Origin: Rhyacophila brunnea
Lineage: Eukaryota; Arthropoda; Insecta; Trichoptera; Rhyacophilidae
Reading direction: 5' to 3'
Length of the DNA: 64,000 nucleotides
Assembly (NCBI GenBank): GCA_022495005.1
Contig: JAGYXB010001324.1
Coordinates: forward strand, 4,030,001-4,094,000
The notes beneath the pieces were generated by a model. It searched no databases and was not told the origin of the DNA. It saw only the letters and a list, made by a program, of their open reading frames with translations. Of the stretch, positions 12,936 to 26,747 are shown piece after piece. A program made the translations under genes and the position numbers. Every line of letters begins with the position of its first letter. Position 1 is the first letter of the stretch.

Positions 12936-14871
12936 AGATATAGCGAGTTTAGTTTAACGCTAATAATGTCTTTAGTACGTGGCCAACATAGTACGATAAA
13001 ATATGTATAAAGTACAGATTTTATAAGATAATATTATATTGGAAGTATGTACTTAAGTATAATTTTCACAATTGACCCACTATAATTTTCACAATTGACC
13101 AATCACCGTGGGTTAGCAGCCTTTTGGGATTTGAACCTCTATTCATACTTCCGGGGCGTTTTGGTATTTGAACTACGGACACTACTTATGTATAACGTCG
13201 AATAAGTATTTTGATTTTGCTAATAGCTATTTGCATTTGTTACTGCATTTACTTTCTATTGATTATGCACAGTCGTAGAGGGGTACGAGTGAGGGAACAT
13301 CATATAATTTAGAAGGGTGGAAAAGGTGAATAATTAATTTCTAGATGACCCAGTTTGATTTCAGTGACATATTATATAATAAATTTAAGACCGTATAATT
13401 ATTGACAATTAGTATTTATTATCTGTATGGGAATAACAATAAAAAAACTCTGCCTACATACCTACATATTGCTTGGTTTATTCGTCTAATTGCAAACTAT
13501 AATAACTTTTATGAATACTTCTATAAATTCAAGACAGCGGACACGCCCATTTGTTCAGAAATAGAAACCCACATAAGAAAGTATTCTTATCATTCGATTA
13601 ATTCAGTGTAATTTATGTGTATGGTTTGTGATTTGTGTTTGGATCCAGTAGAAAGATTGACTTGGATGAGATGTGAAAAGTGGACGTTAATGTGTTTCAG
13701 GTGTGCGTTGCCAAAACGCCTACGGATGGAAAATGTTGTCAATGACTTTGAGAGTTCTTCTTTCTGTTCCTCAAAAATATATGGCACCACCGAAACATTC
13801 TATGATGCATGAAGTATTAGCTACCACCATATTTAAATTTTAAACCGACCGAGGTAGACAGTACGACAGTGCGCGCGTCAATTGCGACCACTGCTCCACG
13901 AAAATATGTTTTAACCAAAGCGTTGGAGGGGAGCTCAGAGCAAAACCACAGAGCATTGGAGGAATGGGGTTTTAATCGGAACACCGACAATTTGTAGTGC
14001 TCCACTGCTCCGAATGTTTTTTTTTATTAATATTAAATTCTCGTTCTAAAATCCAACGAAAAAATATTATATTTGACACTTTGCAACACTGGGATTATTT
14101 GACACTTTGAGACTCCATGTGAAGAGTTAGTAAGCTCGCAAAAATTTTGTTTAATATAATTAATAGTGAAAATGACGAATAATAAGCCTTATTTTAAAAC
14201 TACTTATTTTTTTTAACGTTTGTACGTTATATAATAACTAAGAAACTTTTTATCCGGAGCGGAGCAACTCAAAAAATGGTCTGCTTCAACCCTCTGGTTT
14301 TAATGCTGCATATCCCACATGAGCTGGCGGGGCGGACAAGTTGCGCAGGTCGTTTTCAGTTTACGCCGCTTATGGTGTGGTTAAGTAATGCATTCCTATA
14401 TCAAGCGACATAATATGTTATCTAATCTCTTATTATCTAATTATAATGAGTTACTTATCATTTATCAATAAGAACTCAACTGCTAATGAAATAATAAAGT
14501 TAAATTGTAATTAATTAAACAGTTAAACAACTTTTACACTTTGGCTGAATGATAGCCAATGGCGTTTTCCGTGAAGCAGATGAGGCAGACGCTTGATCAG
14601 TAAGAACCTACCAATATCTTAAAAAGATCCGTATTTCTCACAATCTGAATGTGAAATCATCAAGTGTAAAAATCAATGACAGTTTATAGCATAATATGCA
14701 ATTTTTTTACAAGGATACTTCCATACCAATCAGCGCCTAGGGCCTCCGCGTAACCATAACCATCGATGAATGATAGGTACATAATATTAAAGAAAGATCT
14801 ACTTTAAATTTCATATATCTACATAATTTGGAAAGGCATCGCAGAAGGCGTGTGAAGACATAATGCCGGGT

Positions 14872-15006
14872 CCACACCGAAAACAAGTCGCGCGACAACT
14901 CGTTAAATTTTACGATAAGCATGATAATTATCGTAAAATTTCTTAAGCAATTATGATAATTATCGAAAAATTTAACGAGTTGTCGCGCGACTTGTTGCCG
15001 GTGTGG
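14872..15006. mobile_element. 135-bp fold-back element
   Basis: Nearly perfect inverted arms of about 40 bp: ccacaccg..aacaagtcgcg on the left with its inverse at the right end, both continuing into cgacaactcgttaaattt. The loop contains more inverted gataattatc words. The arms are far more GC/CpG-rich than the surroundings. No clear target duplication. Confidence 0.75.
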
Positions 15007-15174
15007 CCGCACTTTAATATTCGAACCCCCACACGAGAAGGCAGTATCTTACGCATTCGACTACGAGGGTCGCCAAATTCAGTATGCAGGTACTAGGTAT
15101 ACGACTAGAGCATGAAGCCACATGGAAACAAGGTTAGAACTTCGCCCTTGTGTTCGGAAAAAAAATTTACATTG

Positions 15175-15300
15175 ATTCTTGGGGTTCGGGCTCATTGCAG
15201 AGGCCGAAGCATCCAGAGAAAAGGTAGGTACTACACGCGGTGGAAACCCAAGAATCTATTACGATAAAAAACAACAACCGTGAAAGTCTCAAACATTAAA
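15175..15300 (+). repeat. Retroelement 3' end, CGCGGTGGAAACCCAAGAAT type
   Basis: ctcattgcagaggccgaagc, acacgcggtggaaacccaag and accgtgaaagtctcaaaca. Shorter copies sit at 28855-28920 and 50255-50302. Confidence 0.5.
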
Positions 15301-16561
15301 TGTACATATTATTATGTAATTAAATAGGTTAAGTACTTATTCCAGAAGAGGAAAAGTTTAAGAGTGGCTCCATAGTTAGAATAAGGAATCGCAGACGGCG
15401 GCGCCCAACCGGCGAAACGTACCGTGCCCCGAGAAGAGTGGCAAGGCCGCCTCGCTAATCGAGTTTCCGACCACAATCCGCATTAAGTGAACGCTAAATG
15501 AAATACTCTATATTTAGAATCAAAACTACTGAAAAACGTTGGCTAACAACTAAGCAAATAATTGAAGTGTGTACCGTGTCTTAATTTGGCGTACATTTTT
15601 GCAATCTTTCAGCCATGTAGATATAACTACAGACAAAAATATTTATTTTAGAAAACTAATTAAATAAGGCAAGTATTTAGGAACATGATTTTATTTGCAT
15701 TTTTATGTTTTCGGTGAGATTTAGTACAGTCAATAACCAAAGTTAATTGTTAGTTTTCATTACAATAAATTAATAAACCATAATAATTTACTCACAATTC
15801 TTAAATGCCATCTCAATCAATGTTTAGTTCACGACTGAATAATACAACACTCATAATTTAAAAACAGTAAGTTTATTTATTTGAAAATAAATAGCATGGA
15901 AAAGTCTGAAACAAACGTGTTCAAAAACGAGCCACTTGGGTCGATCGATTAGTAGCTAGTGCAGCTTGGTATGAAAACTGCACAATATAAATTGAAAAAT
16001 TACAAATGAATAGTTAAGATAAACATAAATAATTAGATGGTTAATTGAATAAATGTAAACTTGAATGAATTCAGTCCATACATTGATATTGTAACACTAC
16101 GTCAAACACAATGCGTAATAATATAATAAACCTAGTGTAGACTGATAGCTGTAATACTTTCCATCAGTTGACAAAATCCCATTGAAGCGGACGAAACCGG
16201 TTCTGATTATTATTATACTCTGTGTAATCAGTACTGCATGCTTTGTTTTAATTGAATTAATATAATAATGCATTAGTAATACAGACAGACTTTCGTGTTT
16301 ATTGAGAAACCGCTAAGTACCTACCCGATAAAATTTTCCTGTGTCAGATGCGAGTAAACGACATTCAATACTTTTTTTTTTATTTCTGTATATTAAACTT
16401 ATTTCGTTTGACAGCTGCCATGTGTTTCTAAATTTCGCTAAAAATTAAGGGAAAGACATTCATTATGCAACCGATTTTCGACTACATAAGTTATGCAGAG
16501 CATATGGCAGTTACTTACATAAGTATGACTAAGCGTTTGGCTCTAAGATATTCGTATACTG

Positions 16562-16767
16562 AATGGATAGTCAACCTGGTCCCACTAGTGGCCGTTCCAC
16601 CTTCCATGGTGGGTCATATGGGTTTTAAAAACTACGTAAAACAACTTTTAGTTACTTCCCTACTTTATAAAACACCATTACTGTGGAACCGGTGGGCGGT
16701 TAGAAAATTTTACTACTAACAGAGATACAAAAGTGGGCGGTAGGTATAAAAGGGTTGACTACCCCTG
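16562..16767 (+). mobile_element. Short (206 bp) hAT-type MITE with perfect 8-bp duplication
   Basis: The right end is gggttgactacccctg and the left end is aatggatagtcaacctgg, a mutated inverse. Perfect gtatactg duplications flank it (16554-16561, 16768-16775). Sub-terminal ccgccc/gggcggt words are also inverted. It is a deletion derivative without coding capacity. Confidence 0.88.
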
Positions 16768-18551
16768 GTATACTGCAACGTATATAAAATACACAAGTAT
16801 GCATTATTTACTGATTTTTAGTTGCACGGTTCAACTGTACTTCAGCTTGCATAAAACTCAATAATTATCATTCGAGCGAAGAAGTGACGGTCAACTTCAG
16901 GGAATCGAGACATTTCTATTCGACGCTACGTTGTCTCTCTGGTTATTACATCACAGCCCGATTGACAGCGCGGATTTCACGAGTGGAAACACGCTACTCA
17001 AAAATATTATACGACTAACAAGCAATGAGCGTATAAAAAAACAATAATAAATAAATACCATCGAATGTAATTAAATTACCCAATCTGCCTGGAAGGAGGA
17101 ACTATATTAATTTAGACCAGTGGTTTTTAAAATTTCTCATAAAGATCTGAAAATTCCCATGCCACAATAAACTGTGAAACACCGAAAACATCTTTAATGT
17201 AAAAAATAACACAATACATTTTTCGGCTGGTTCTACATCCGCCTATCGAAGAACCTATCTTAAAAAGAACGATAAATATAACGTGTTAGTAACACTGGCT
17301 CAACATAATTAATTATAAGGTTCATCATGCTATGGATCAAACATACATTACACATATTGGAAAACATGTGAATCTGAAGCACCCACGACATCATAGGCGG
17401 AAACTTTACCACTCGTCCATCGCGAACGCATATTATTTATAGACACTTCTTGTGAGGGTGGTCCATTTTGAAAAAAATATCCATAATGTTGGGCGGTGGA
17501 ACAACGGGGTTAACAACATCTAGCAAGTATCTTCTATACTTCTATATTTATATCACACTTTTATGTGTCCATTCCCCATACCCAGACACTCCGCACTTCG
17601 AGTCTGATGATAGACACCTGACGTGCAGGTATAACTATCGTGGTGAAAGTGGTTATTGAATGCGCGACTAAACGGTCAAAATTATTAGCATCGTCACTGT
17701 CCATTCGTGCCATCCGCGCTGTTTTGTCTTTTAGACATGTCGCATTAGAATATTGAAGCAAACGTTGGATGTCCAAGAGCAAAATCTTCCAGGTCATGAT
17801 CCTCTGTCATGAAGTCGTGACGTAGAATAAAAAGAAGTAGTATTCCATTCACCTAAATAATTTGTTTTTTTCGTTACTGTGGGGGGGGGGGGTCCGGAGC
17901 CGAAACCCTCCTTCCTGTGCGCGTGTCTGTATGCAATTTTCTGTCGCACAAGCACAAATTTCGAAATAACTGCGCCCCAACAACATTTTCAAACTAATAA
18001 TTAAACATGATTTTTTAACAGAATTAACAATGTAAGAAATGGTAGGCATATAATAGTTATTTTCCACAATTTCAGCATTCGAGGATGACTCATTTACCTT
18101 ATCCTTTTTTCCATTCTTATAAAACTGTCAACAAAAAAGAGAATTGAGGTGATGAATGACCCACCCCCGCTCATCTCCGAGAAACCTCACCACAGCATAC
18201 GTCGTACAATAAAAAAAATACTATGTACTCCACACTACGCCGCGTGTAAATTAAATACTTATTGCTTCCGCGTATCTCCGGCCGCCATGTTTGAAAAACG
18301 TATACGTGACGGGAGTATCTAGGTATCTGTTACGTCCAGTCCGTCACATTATTAGCTGTGTACCTATACGCAATACGGAATACTATTAGGAACTGTATTG
18401 TACCTACGCCACAACTAAACTATAATGAACAAGAAAATTTCTCGAAATATTAATTATGTTACCTATAACACCTATACGAAACATTATGTTTATTATATAA
18501 TCGCGTCCAGAAGAAAATTCTTCGATGTCTTTATTTTAACACATATAGGTA

Positions 18552-19852
18552 CGAGGGTAGGTCAATAATTCCTTAGAAAAAAGCATTAAAACAGTTTTTA
18601 TTTTTGTATTTTTTTTTATTTCTCAACATAATCTCCTTGGAGCTCAATACACTTGGTTAGACGTTTCTCATTTTTTTTAAAACCGTCAGAAAAATAAGTT
18701 TTCGGAAGGTCCTCAAAATAAGCATTTGTCCGATCGATGACTTCTTCATTTGAAAAAAAACGTTGTCCACTTAGCCATTTTTTTAAGTTTGGGAAAAGGA
18801 AAAAGTCACTGGGGGCTAAATCTGGCGAATACGGTGGGTGGTCGACCAATTCGAACTTCAATTCTTCAATTTTAGCCATTGATCGTAAACATGTGTGAAC
18901 ACGGGCATTGTCCTGATGAAAGAGGATTTTTTTCCTGTTTAAATGAGGCCGTTTTTCTTCAATTTTGTTTTTTAGCTGGTCCAATAAAGATGCATAATAA
19001 TCCCCTATTATTGTTTTTCCTTTTTCCAAATAGTCAACGAAAATAATTCCACGTGCATCCCAAAATACAGTAGCCATAACCTTACCAGCTGATTTTACGG
19101 TTTTCGCCTTCTTTGGACATGGTTTGCCTTCGCAATCCACTGCTTTGACTGTTCTTTCGTCTCGGGAGTATAGTGGTGTATCCATGTTTCATCTACAGTC
19201 ACAAAGCGACGAAAAAATTCATCCGGATTGCGTTGCATGAGCGACAACAGGGCTTTAGAGGCCACCACCCTATTGCGTTTATTGTCGACTGTGAGCAAAC
19301 GCGGCACCCATCTTGCAGAAATTTTTTCATGCCCAATTTGTCATGTAAAATAGAAATGACGCTACCTTTTGAGATCCCTGTAACCTCAATTATCTCACTC
19401 AACTTTAATCTTCGGTCACTTAACACCATATCGTGGATTTTATTGATCATTTCTGGTGTAATCACCTCTACAGGACGTCCTGAGCGTGGTTCATCCTTTG
19501 TTGATGTACGACCACGTTTAAATTCATTTAACCAGTTATAAATAGTTGCAAGTGAAGGAGCAGATATGCCGTGAACTAAATCCAACTCATTTTTTATTTC
19601 CTTTGCTGTTAACCCTTTTATATTAAAATGTTTAATAACAGCTCTAAACTCAATTTTCTCCATTTTCCATTTTTCCATTTTCCACAAGCAATTTTTTTTT
19701 TTAAATGTACGAGAAACACACAACAACCCGACCAATCTGATTGAAACTTCGCAGCATACTGAATCGGTAGTGCCGCTGCATGAAAACAAACCGCTTACAG
19801 TACTAGTCGCGCCACCTGTCGGCTTTTCTAAGGACTTATTGACCCACCCTCG
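18552..19852 (-). mobile_element. mariner-family transposon, complete ends, inactivated transposase
   Basis: A 1301-bp Tc1/mariner element flanked by TA target duplications at 18550-18551 and 19853-19854. Terminal repeats start cgagggtaggtcaataat on the left and cgagggtgggtcaataag on the right (reverse complement); about 26 of the first 28 bases match. Size, TA duplication and the DD34D transposase on the minus strand agree with the mariner group. Two frameshifts make the copy non-autonomous. It sits in FOXO intron 2 in the same orientation as foxo. Confidence 0.95.
18616..19678 (-). pseudogene. mariner transposase (DD34D), disrupted by two frameshifts
   Basis: Cut-and-paste transposase fossil spanning about 354 codons if frames are followed, close to the usual mariner length of about 345-350. 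Translation probably began at the ATG at 19678 or 19663. The N-terminal part has helix-turn-helix features (TIYNWLNEFKRGRTS, GRPVEVITPEMI). The catalytic triad is visible: D in FVTVDETWIHHYTPETK, D in HQDNARVHT, and D in YSPDLAPSDFFLFP, with exactly 34 residues between the last two, the mariner signature. The frame changes near 19315 (after the GMKKF segment) and near 19125 (after KQWIAK). No internal stop is needed beyond these two shifts, which suggests a fairly young copy. The ORF ends at 18616. Confidence 0.93.
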
Positions 19853-20089
19853 TAACTAATTTCCTTTGGATAATTCGTCAAATATTTATTTTCCGACTGC
19901 CTTTCTACAAGGCATGCTTACTTTTAACTCACTTGAATCTCGTAGGACTCTTCTGCTCTTAAAACACTTTTGCCTGTTATCGCGAGGGATGGTTTTCAAT
20001 TATGGTGTCCTAATGAATTTGAATTTACATGCGCCTATCAATTACCTACGTGGTCGCAGTCATAATTTATTCTAGATCGGAACCGTTTC

Positions 20090-20358
20090 CTCTTGTCAAG
20101 CTTATCAAGCACCATTAGCGAGGGGTGCAAGACCAGTCAATGCGCTCCCCAAAGACGTAGATATTTTCGGTGACGTGCTATGTATTTTCTATTCGAAATT
20201 ATATTTTTCTGTATAAAAGTATGTTTTTATTTAATTTTTATTTTATGTATTCTCTTGTGAGGGTAATATTTGTTGTAATGTAAATTTCATGTTGTGTACG
20301 TCTTGAATTTAGATCTGTTATGTCCACAATGTTTTGTTTTCTTAAATAAATAAATATC
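20090..20358 (+). repeat. Retroelement 3' tail ending in (TAAA)n
   Basis: Ends ttttcttaaataaataaata after catgttgtgtacgtcttga. The same tail occurs at 8388-9022 (+) and 11158-11400 (-). The A-rich tandem end suggests a non-LTR or SINE-type 3' terminus. Confidence 0.65.
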
Positions 20359-20567
20359 GATATCGTCGCAGTTAGTTGATCAATATCGACTCACCAAGGA
20401 TTGGAGACAGTTGAATGTTTTTTGGCTCTTGCAAATACACCGCAATAACAAAATATGGAAAACCAGTAGGTACCATAATAATTATATAAATGGACCAAAG
20501 TTCGCCGAAGTTACTGATTGGTCTTCCCCAATATCACGATAGATTTAGATATTTAGACCATACATTT

Positions 20568-20915
20568 CATGGCCCCCACATCCTGAAGCGGTCCTCCAGG
20601 CCGAGATCTTTTTCGGGCCCCCTACCTATCGCTTAAGTTAAAAGCAGTGTTTTCCAGGTCAAATTAAGGTTATTCAGTGTATTTTCAGCGATTTTTTGTA
20701 TTTTTCAATAAATCTACTCGAGTTATGAAGTTTTCGAATATTTACATACAATAATCACACAATCACATAAGTATAAGTATTTTTAAATGTCAATATTCTT
20801 ACCGTAAAATAGCACCGCAGGCGACTTTTTTACCACTAGAACAATTTTAGATGTGTGTATATCTCACTTATAAGGTAGACGCGCCATGACCCCCCCCCCC
20901 CTTGTGGGGGCCATG
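20568..20915 (-). mobile_element. CATGG-family non-autonomous hAT-like element (inverted)
   Basis: Runs from catggcccccacatcctgaa to a C-run followed by cttgtgggggccatg, in the orientation opposite to the copies at 9570, 26240 and 47703. Flanking 8-mers atacattt and atatattt match at 7 of 8. About 348 bp. Confidence 0.75.
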
Positions 20916-22799
20916 ATATATTTTTAAAAAGACCCAAGACCAATGCGTTTGAGATGAGGTGTTGGAGGTGTTTAATACAATATCTCCATTCCAGTTGTAA
21001 TATAATTGAACGACCGGTTCTTTTATAATATGTCTCCCGTGAGTTCTGCAGCTCTTTGTTCATCCAGGGTCGACGCGGAAAAGGGAGGTTGACACACGAT
21101 GGTCTGACCAAAAGATGCTACGGGCCCGACAATACCTTCAGATATGCGAACGGAGGAGCCGCCATCATCAACAGTGAGGAATATGAATCGGTGGTATCCA
21201 AATCCAATGCAAAAAGTGGAATAAGAAAACGAACATTAACACCACCACCCTCATTGCGAGAAGCTGGCAAATAGCCATATGAGGGTTTCAACATAACTAG
21301 ACTATAATACTCAAATTCTAATTCTAGTGCGTAAACTACTCGACATCACTAAAATTACAAACATAATAATATAGAGGAGGCCTAGAACCTCACATGTTAT
21401 AAAAATACTATTGTAATTATAGTGCGGACAGACATAATTACAAGGTAATTCATAGGACATTTTTTGGTTAACAAGACTGACATTGAAAATTGTATTATAA
21501 AACGTTTCACGTGGAGGCATGACCACAATTAGATACAAAAGATCTCATTCAGATGTCAGAGAAACTCAAGGTGAAGTTAATAATTATTGTACTAAGACAT
21601 AATGCCAAGGTCTGACAGATGAATTAATGCCCTACGAAACCTTCAGAAGGTTTTTATAATGAGTCCCCAAAATTAAATTGAACTTTTCAATGGTGAGCAG
21701 CTGCTCGAAGCAATGGAAAATTTATAACGTTATGATTTTAATGATTTTGAAACAAAATGTTGAGTAATTTTACGATATTGAAGTCGACATTGACAGCTGT
21801 TTTGGCTTACAAGCTCGTCAACATCTATCTACATATAAATTTATACAGCAAACAAAAAAAAATCGATGGTGAAATGGGAGTTATTCGTATCTACTGTCCG
21901 ACAGGAAGATCTAGGCAATAACCGGAACTCGCTAGTGCGGTTAAAAGTAGGAGGAGCTTGTTAGTTCACAATTTTAACACGTGGACAACTCGTCGCTACC
22001 CGGAAGGCGCTATAATCGAAGTTCGGTTAAAAATGGGAAGAGCTTGTTAGTGCATAGTTTTAACACGTAGCCAAGAAGATATTGTTCGACAGTAGGGACC
22101 AAGCCTGCAAGTGTGGCGAAATACAAAGCAATTTCAATGCGATCCTACAAGCTAGGGATGTTGCCTTTGCTATTATTGAGTGACACGCTATAGTCACAGA
22201 AGAAGACTTAGTTGCAATTTTATTTCATAATGTTTATTGCACAAACACTATGATTGTATGATTAAAATAAGAAAGTAAAAGTAAATAATAAAGATTTGTC
22301 CTAAAATTAATCGTAACTAGTAGTCGATGTATATAGGTAAGTATATAATAGTTTATGATGATGTGATGACTGATGACAGACTGAATAAAACATCTAAGCG
22401 ATGAAATGTTATCTAGGTGCGGAGGAAGTGATTAGTATCCTGACGGGAAAATCCAACAGTGCAATCTGGCCTTTCTACTGATTCCAACAATTATTGTACC
22501 TACCTTATTTTAACTGACAATTTTATTTACCATCTACTGTCATTCGCTATTCCCATGATGCGACTATACAAATTGTTTAATCATGTTTGATAAATACTTG
22601 CACATACATTACATCTGTAATGTAATATAATGAAATAGGAATATTTAATGTATATTGTAATCTCCTACTAGATATTAAATAAACTAGATACCTAATACAT
22701 TCCTCTTTAAGTAGTTTCGTAGAAATAAAACGACAAACTGCATAATAATCACAATATTCATATATATTTTAATGCAGACAATATGAAGTAATTTTCAAA

Positions 22800-23030
22800 T
22801 AAAACACTTATTTGCTTTTGCATACTGCATGCATAAATTTAATGCATTTGCAATAAATTCACGCTGCATCGGAGCGAAGGTGTGCATAATTGAATATTAA
22901 TGAAAAATCCGAAGCATTAAATGAACATTTATTTCCACTTTCAGCAAATGTTCGAAGCGATAAATAATGATGATTTAAATGCTGATTAAGCATAATTCTA
23001 TCGGTAAAATACGATAATTAATACAACTAT
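22800..23030. promoter_or_regulatory. Second candidate non-coding regulatory tract
   Basis: Non-repetitive block with many gcat/atgcat/attaat words (catactgcatgcataaat, atgcatttgcaataaatt, atttaaatgctgattaagc) and no transposon ends or ORF. It resembles insect enhancer-type sequence, but this is an impression, not a test. Confidence 0.25.
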
Positions 23031-25364
23031 GAATTAATTTATAAAAGGTTTGAAATATGTACCTACGTATATAATTGTTGCTTAATTATAGTCAAAACAT
23101 TCTTTGTTATTCATGCTTTAAAAGTTTAAAAGTATCAGTCTACCTACTAAGTATGTTTTTCCTACAGAAAGCTTTTGGACTTAACTGCATTTGACTTTTA
23201 GGCCGTCACCGTATCTATATCCTTCATTATCCTTTCTTCGTTTCGGTTTGGTTTCAAAGGTGATTCTTAAGAGATGCATCTGAAACAACCCTGAAACGTT
23301 GAAGAAGGAAAGAGAGAAAAAAAACACAATAGAAGCCAAATAGCCGCTGAAGTATACACAATCTACTCCTACTCGTATAATAATTCTACTACATAATAAT
23401 GCATGCATAATACCATCATTGCATGTCTACATAATATGACTCAGAAAGAAAAAACACAAGAACTCATTCTCTAAGTTTGTTATTAGGTACATGAGAAATA
23501 CTAACCGATGGTAGCCAATCTTCGTTGGATTGACAAGAAAATTAAAGTAATAAATATTATTGCACAAGAAACAACACAAACTATTGCTAAAAGCCACCCG
23601 GTTTCAGAAGCCAGCGTCATCCGGTTGAAATTTGAAAACTCTTTCTTTATCGCGATGTAATATGATCATGCATGCATTTATCCCGTGTTAAGTTACTTTA
23701 CATGCGCGATGCGATATTCACGAAGCAAAAATGTAACGCCCAATACATTTTATATATTATTGGATTATTGCAATGTTCGAGTCACACTCCAGCAGTTTAC
23801 TACGACTGGAATGCTAATAATTGTTTCCACCGCTTAGAGTTTAGACTATTCACTATATTATAAAATTAGATACGATGTAGTTGAATTTCATCCAAATCTT
23901 ATAAGACTGAATAATTTTAAAATTATCTGGAATGTCTTTAATGTAGTAAATTAAATCGGGAGTAAAAATATTTTGTTAGTTTGCGGATTAAAATTTAAGC
24001 ATGGCAGCATGTTTATAGCCGCTATCATTGTTTTCACTTTTCGATACGCATTACATACCTACCGACGCGTCAGACATATTTGTTCATCTAAATATCTTCA
24101 CATTCTCTGCGGAAAATAGGATGCGTGAATAATAACGATTCATATATTACACGATCAGTGACGTCCTGTGGGGGTAGGTAGGTCACGCGTTGCATAGGGG
24201 TGGTAAATGAAGAACGATTAAAAATACTACAACGTATCGCGGTCGCTTCATTAGAGAGTATCGACATCTTAGTAATAATCGAAGCATTTCTAACATAACT
24301 ATTGTTGTATTTTCATGCCCATTGTAATACAATATATTGTAATGACAGTTTATCGCACTCAAAATGTTCACAGGGGTGCCTCCAAACCTATCAACGTCAC
24401 AGACCTCTACGAACCTAAAACCACTACTGTTTGATAGTAGGTTTCGTGGACATTTTCTAATTCTCAGTAAATTGTGTAAATTTAAGATTTTTGGTGTAGT
24501 TGTCTGTTTATGGTAATTAAGTATAAATAGACAAAAATAAATAATAAAATAGGTTGGTAGGCAGATACTGATAAATTTGCAGAGAATTTGAAACTAAAAA
24601 TAAAAGTGGGTGGTATTCTCAGTATAAGTCACCTAAGGGCGGCACTTTGCCTAAGTACGTCACTGTACACGATAATTCAGAATAACGCCTGTTTCTCATC
24701 TTCACTTATCATCACCGCGTGTCTTAATAATATGCCATTTAATTTTACGTAACACTACACGGATTCGGTAACTTCATGAATTTGAGCGATGGAGAATAAT
24801 ATTTATGATTGATTGTTCCAAGTAATCTAAATTTTGTTGAGATTTGGTTAAAATACTTGTGGGTTTTGACAGGTTCGGGGAAAAATAATTAAAGCTAGCT
24901 TAAAATACAAATTTCATTGTTTCTTTCAGCTTCACATCTCAAAATATAAAACAACGTTTCAATTTAGAGCCTTAGTATTATTATTACATTATTTCATAAG
25001 AAAATAATACGTTAATAATGGTGTTAATGAATAGGTTCAAAAGAACATGATCGTTGTCGATGTTTTGAGGTGTTAGCTACCTATTAATTATATCTTCGTG
25101 TTACGGAGATCGCGGCCTCACCAAATCGATTTATTATAAAACAAAAAGATAATAATCGACGAAATATTTGACGGTCGAAGGCGAAAAAATTGTATGTTGC
25201 AATAAATAGTACCAGAATCAAAAATAGTTAACAAACATACCGATGCGATATAAGGGCTAATCACACTTATTATTCACAACGGATAATTTTTGAAATAAGA
25301 TATCATCAACTTTTATGATCGGGATTTTCGAAAATGCATTTTAATAATATCGCCATCAGCCAGG

Positions 25365-25745
25365 GTCAATCCACTGCTAGCTGCTTCCACTTGTCTCGAT
25401 CCCCAATTCTTTACTGCCATATACATCCACCAAATTTAATGTTATGAGTTCGTCACTGTGGGAGTTTAGTGCCTCTTGGGTACCACTGTATGACGGTATT
25501 TGTCCAGCGGTTGTCCAATCACCGAGCGACAGGTCAGCCCATTGCCATTTCATCTACTCAGCGACCTCTATCACTTCACGTACTCTTATTTGCTTCCTAA
25601 TCCGTTGATTGCATATTATGCATCTTTCCATGCCATACTGCCACTACTTTTGGATTTCTCTTGCATTACCTAATAGTTCATGTTTCACACGCATTGTTAG
25701 GCGTTTGTAACACACATTGCTTGAAAACTTTACGTACGGGAGGTC
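25365..25745 (-). pseudogene. LINE ORF2 fragment (family B), decayed
   Basis: In the inverse strand, pieces resembling MERCIICNQRIRKQIRVREV and MKWQWADLSLGDWTTAGQIP are recognisable with stops between them. This matches the region following the CETWTL block seen at 28950. Confidence 0.55.
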
Positions 25746-26239
25746 GCTTTTGAAGATACTATACTATTCACGCGCCCAAATGCACTCCATACTACTTTTT
25801 TCTAAATATTATGATAATTATTGTCTTACACCTGAAAGTGAAGTGACTTCACTGATCAAACCGTGTCGCATGAATGGAAAACAGCCAACCACCCAAAATG
25901 CCCCTAATAGACAATAAAGGAAAATGAGTATCGGGAGACCTACATTGGAGTGTTTGGACTATGTTAAATAAAAACAGCATCCCTGAGGTTAAAGCAACGG
26001 AGAGACCTTGCGGCGACCAATACGCACACTGGGTTGTAGTAACGATGAATGAATGCTCAAATGATCATATTATTTGAATGAATAATAGTAGCAATAGTCC
26101 ATAACACAACTGTAAAGGTTCTTGAACTCTGGTGGATATCATGGCGGCTACCAGATGTATAATCAGTATAAGCTCAAAATAAATTTCGCGAAATAGTGGG
26201 ATTGACTGTTTTTAAATCGAGGCACTAGTTTTCTCCATG

Positions 26240-26747
26240 CATGGCTCCCACAAGGGGGGGGGGGCTGACAGGGGTCTGGCCTGGAGGCCCTGGCTTAGAG
26301 GGGGCCCGGCATGGTAGCTTGACCAGTTAAGTGAGATAAACATTCACCACAAATTTGCTCTAATGTTACCAAAAAAAGTCGCATGCGGGGCTATTTCACA
26401 GGCAGTATTTTATAATTCATAATTATTTTTAGTGTTTCCTGACTAATAAAAATGATTATTTATCCAATATTGCAAAGGGTCGTATGTTACTTGGATATCA
26501 CAAAAGAAGGTCGCGATCAGTGCTACATAATACGATACCGAGTGCTAACAGCTCAATAATTTAAGTGGATATTTTTAGAAATACACGGAATATTCTTAAG
26601 TTTACCTTACGGAACACGGGAGTTCCGCGGAATACCATTTGGAGAACACTAAGGTAGAATATTACACTATTCTTAATCTTAGCGATAGGTTGGGGGGCCT
26701 GCCAAACATCGTGGCCTGGGAGCCTGCTTTAGGATGTGGGGGCCATG
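26240..26747 (+). mobile_element. CATGG-family non-autonomous hAT-like element
   Basis: Starts catggctcccacaag followed by a G-run, and ends taggatgtgggggccatg. Flanking 8-mers tctccatg and actccatg match at 7 of 8. This is the longest ordinary (non-fold-back) copy in the window at 508 bp and may be nearest the full-length form. No ORF. Confidence 0.8.

Noticed and set aside
13590..14005. Overlapping ORFs on both strands at 13.6-14.0 kb
   Set aside because: The minus-strand peptide looks somewhat protein-like, but no family was recognised and no splice context was found. It could be a decayed gene fragment or repeat.
17880..17893. Long G homopolymer
   Set aside because: No CATGG-family ends nearby; probably a simple run.
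25880..26050. Possible LINE C-terminus (GRPTLE..., RDLAATNTHT)
   Set aside because: Only a few LINE-like residues with frame breaks; not enough to list as a feature.
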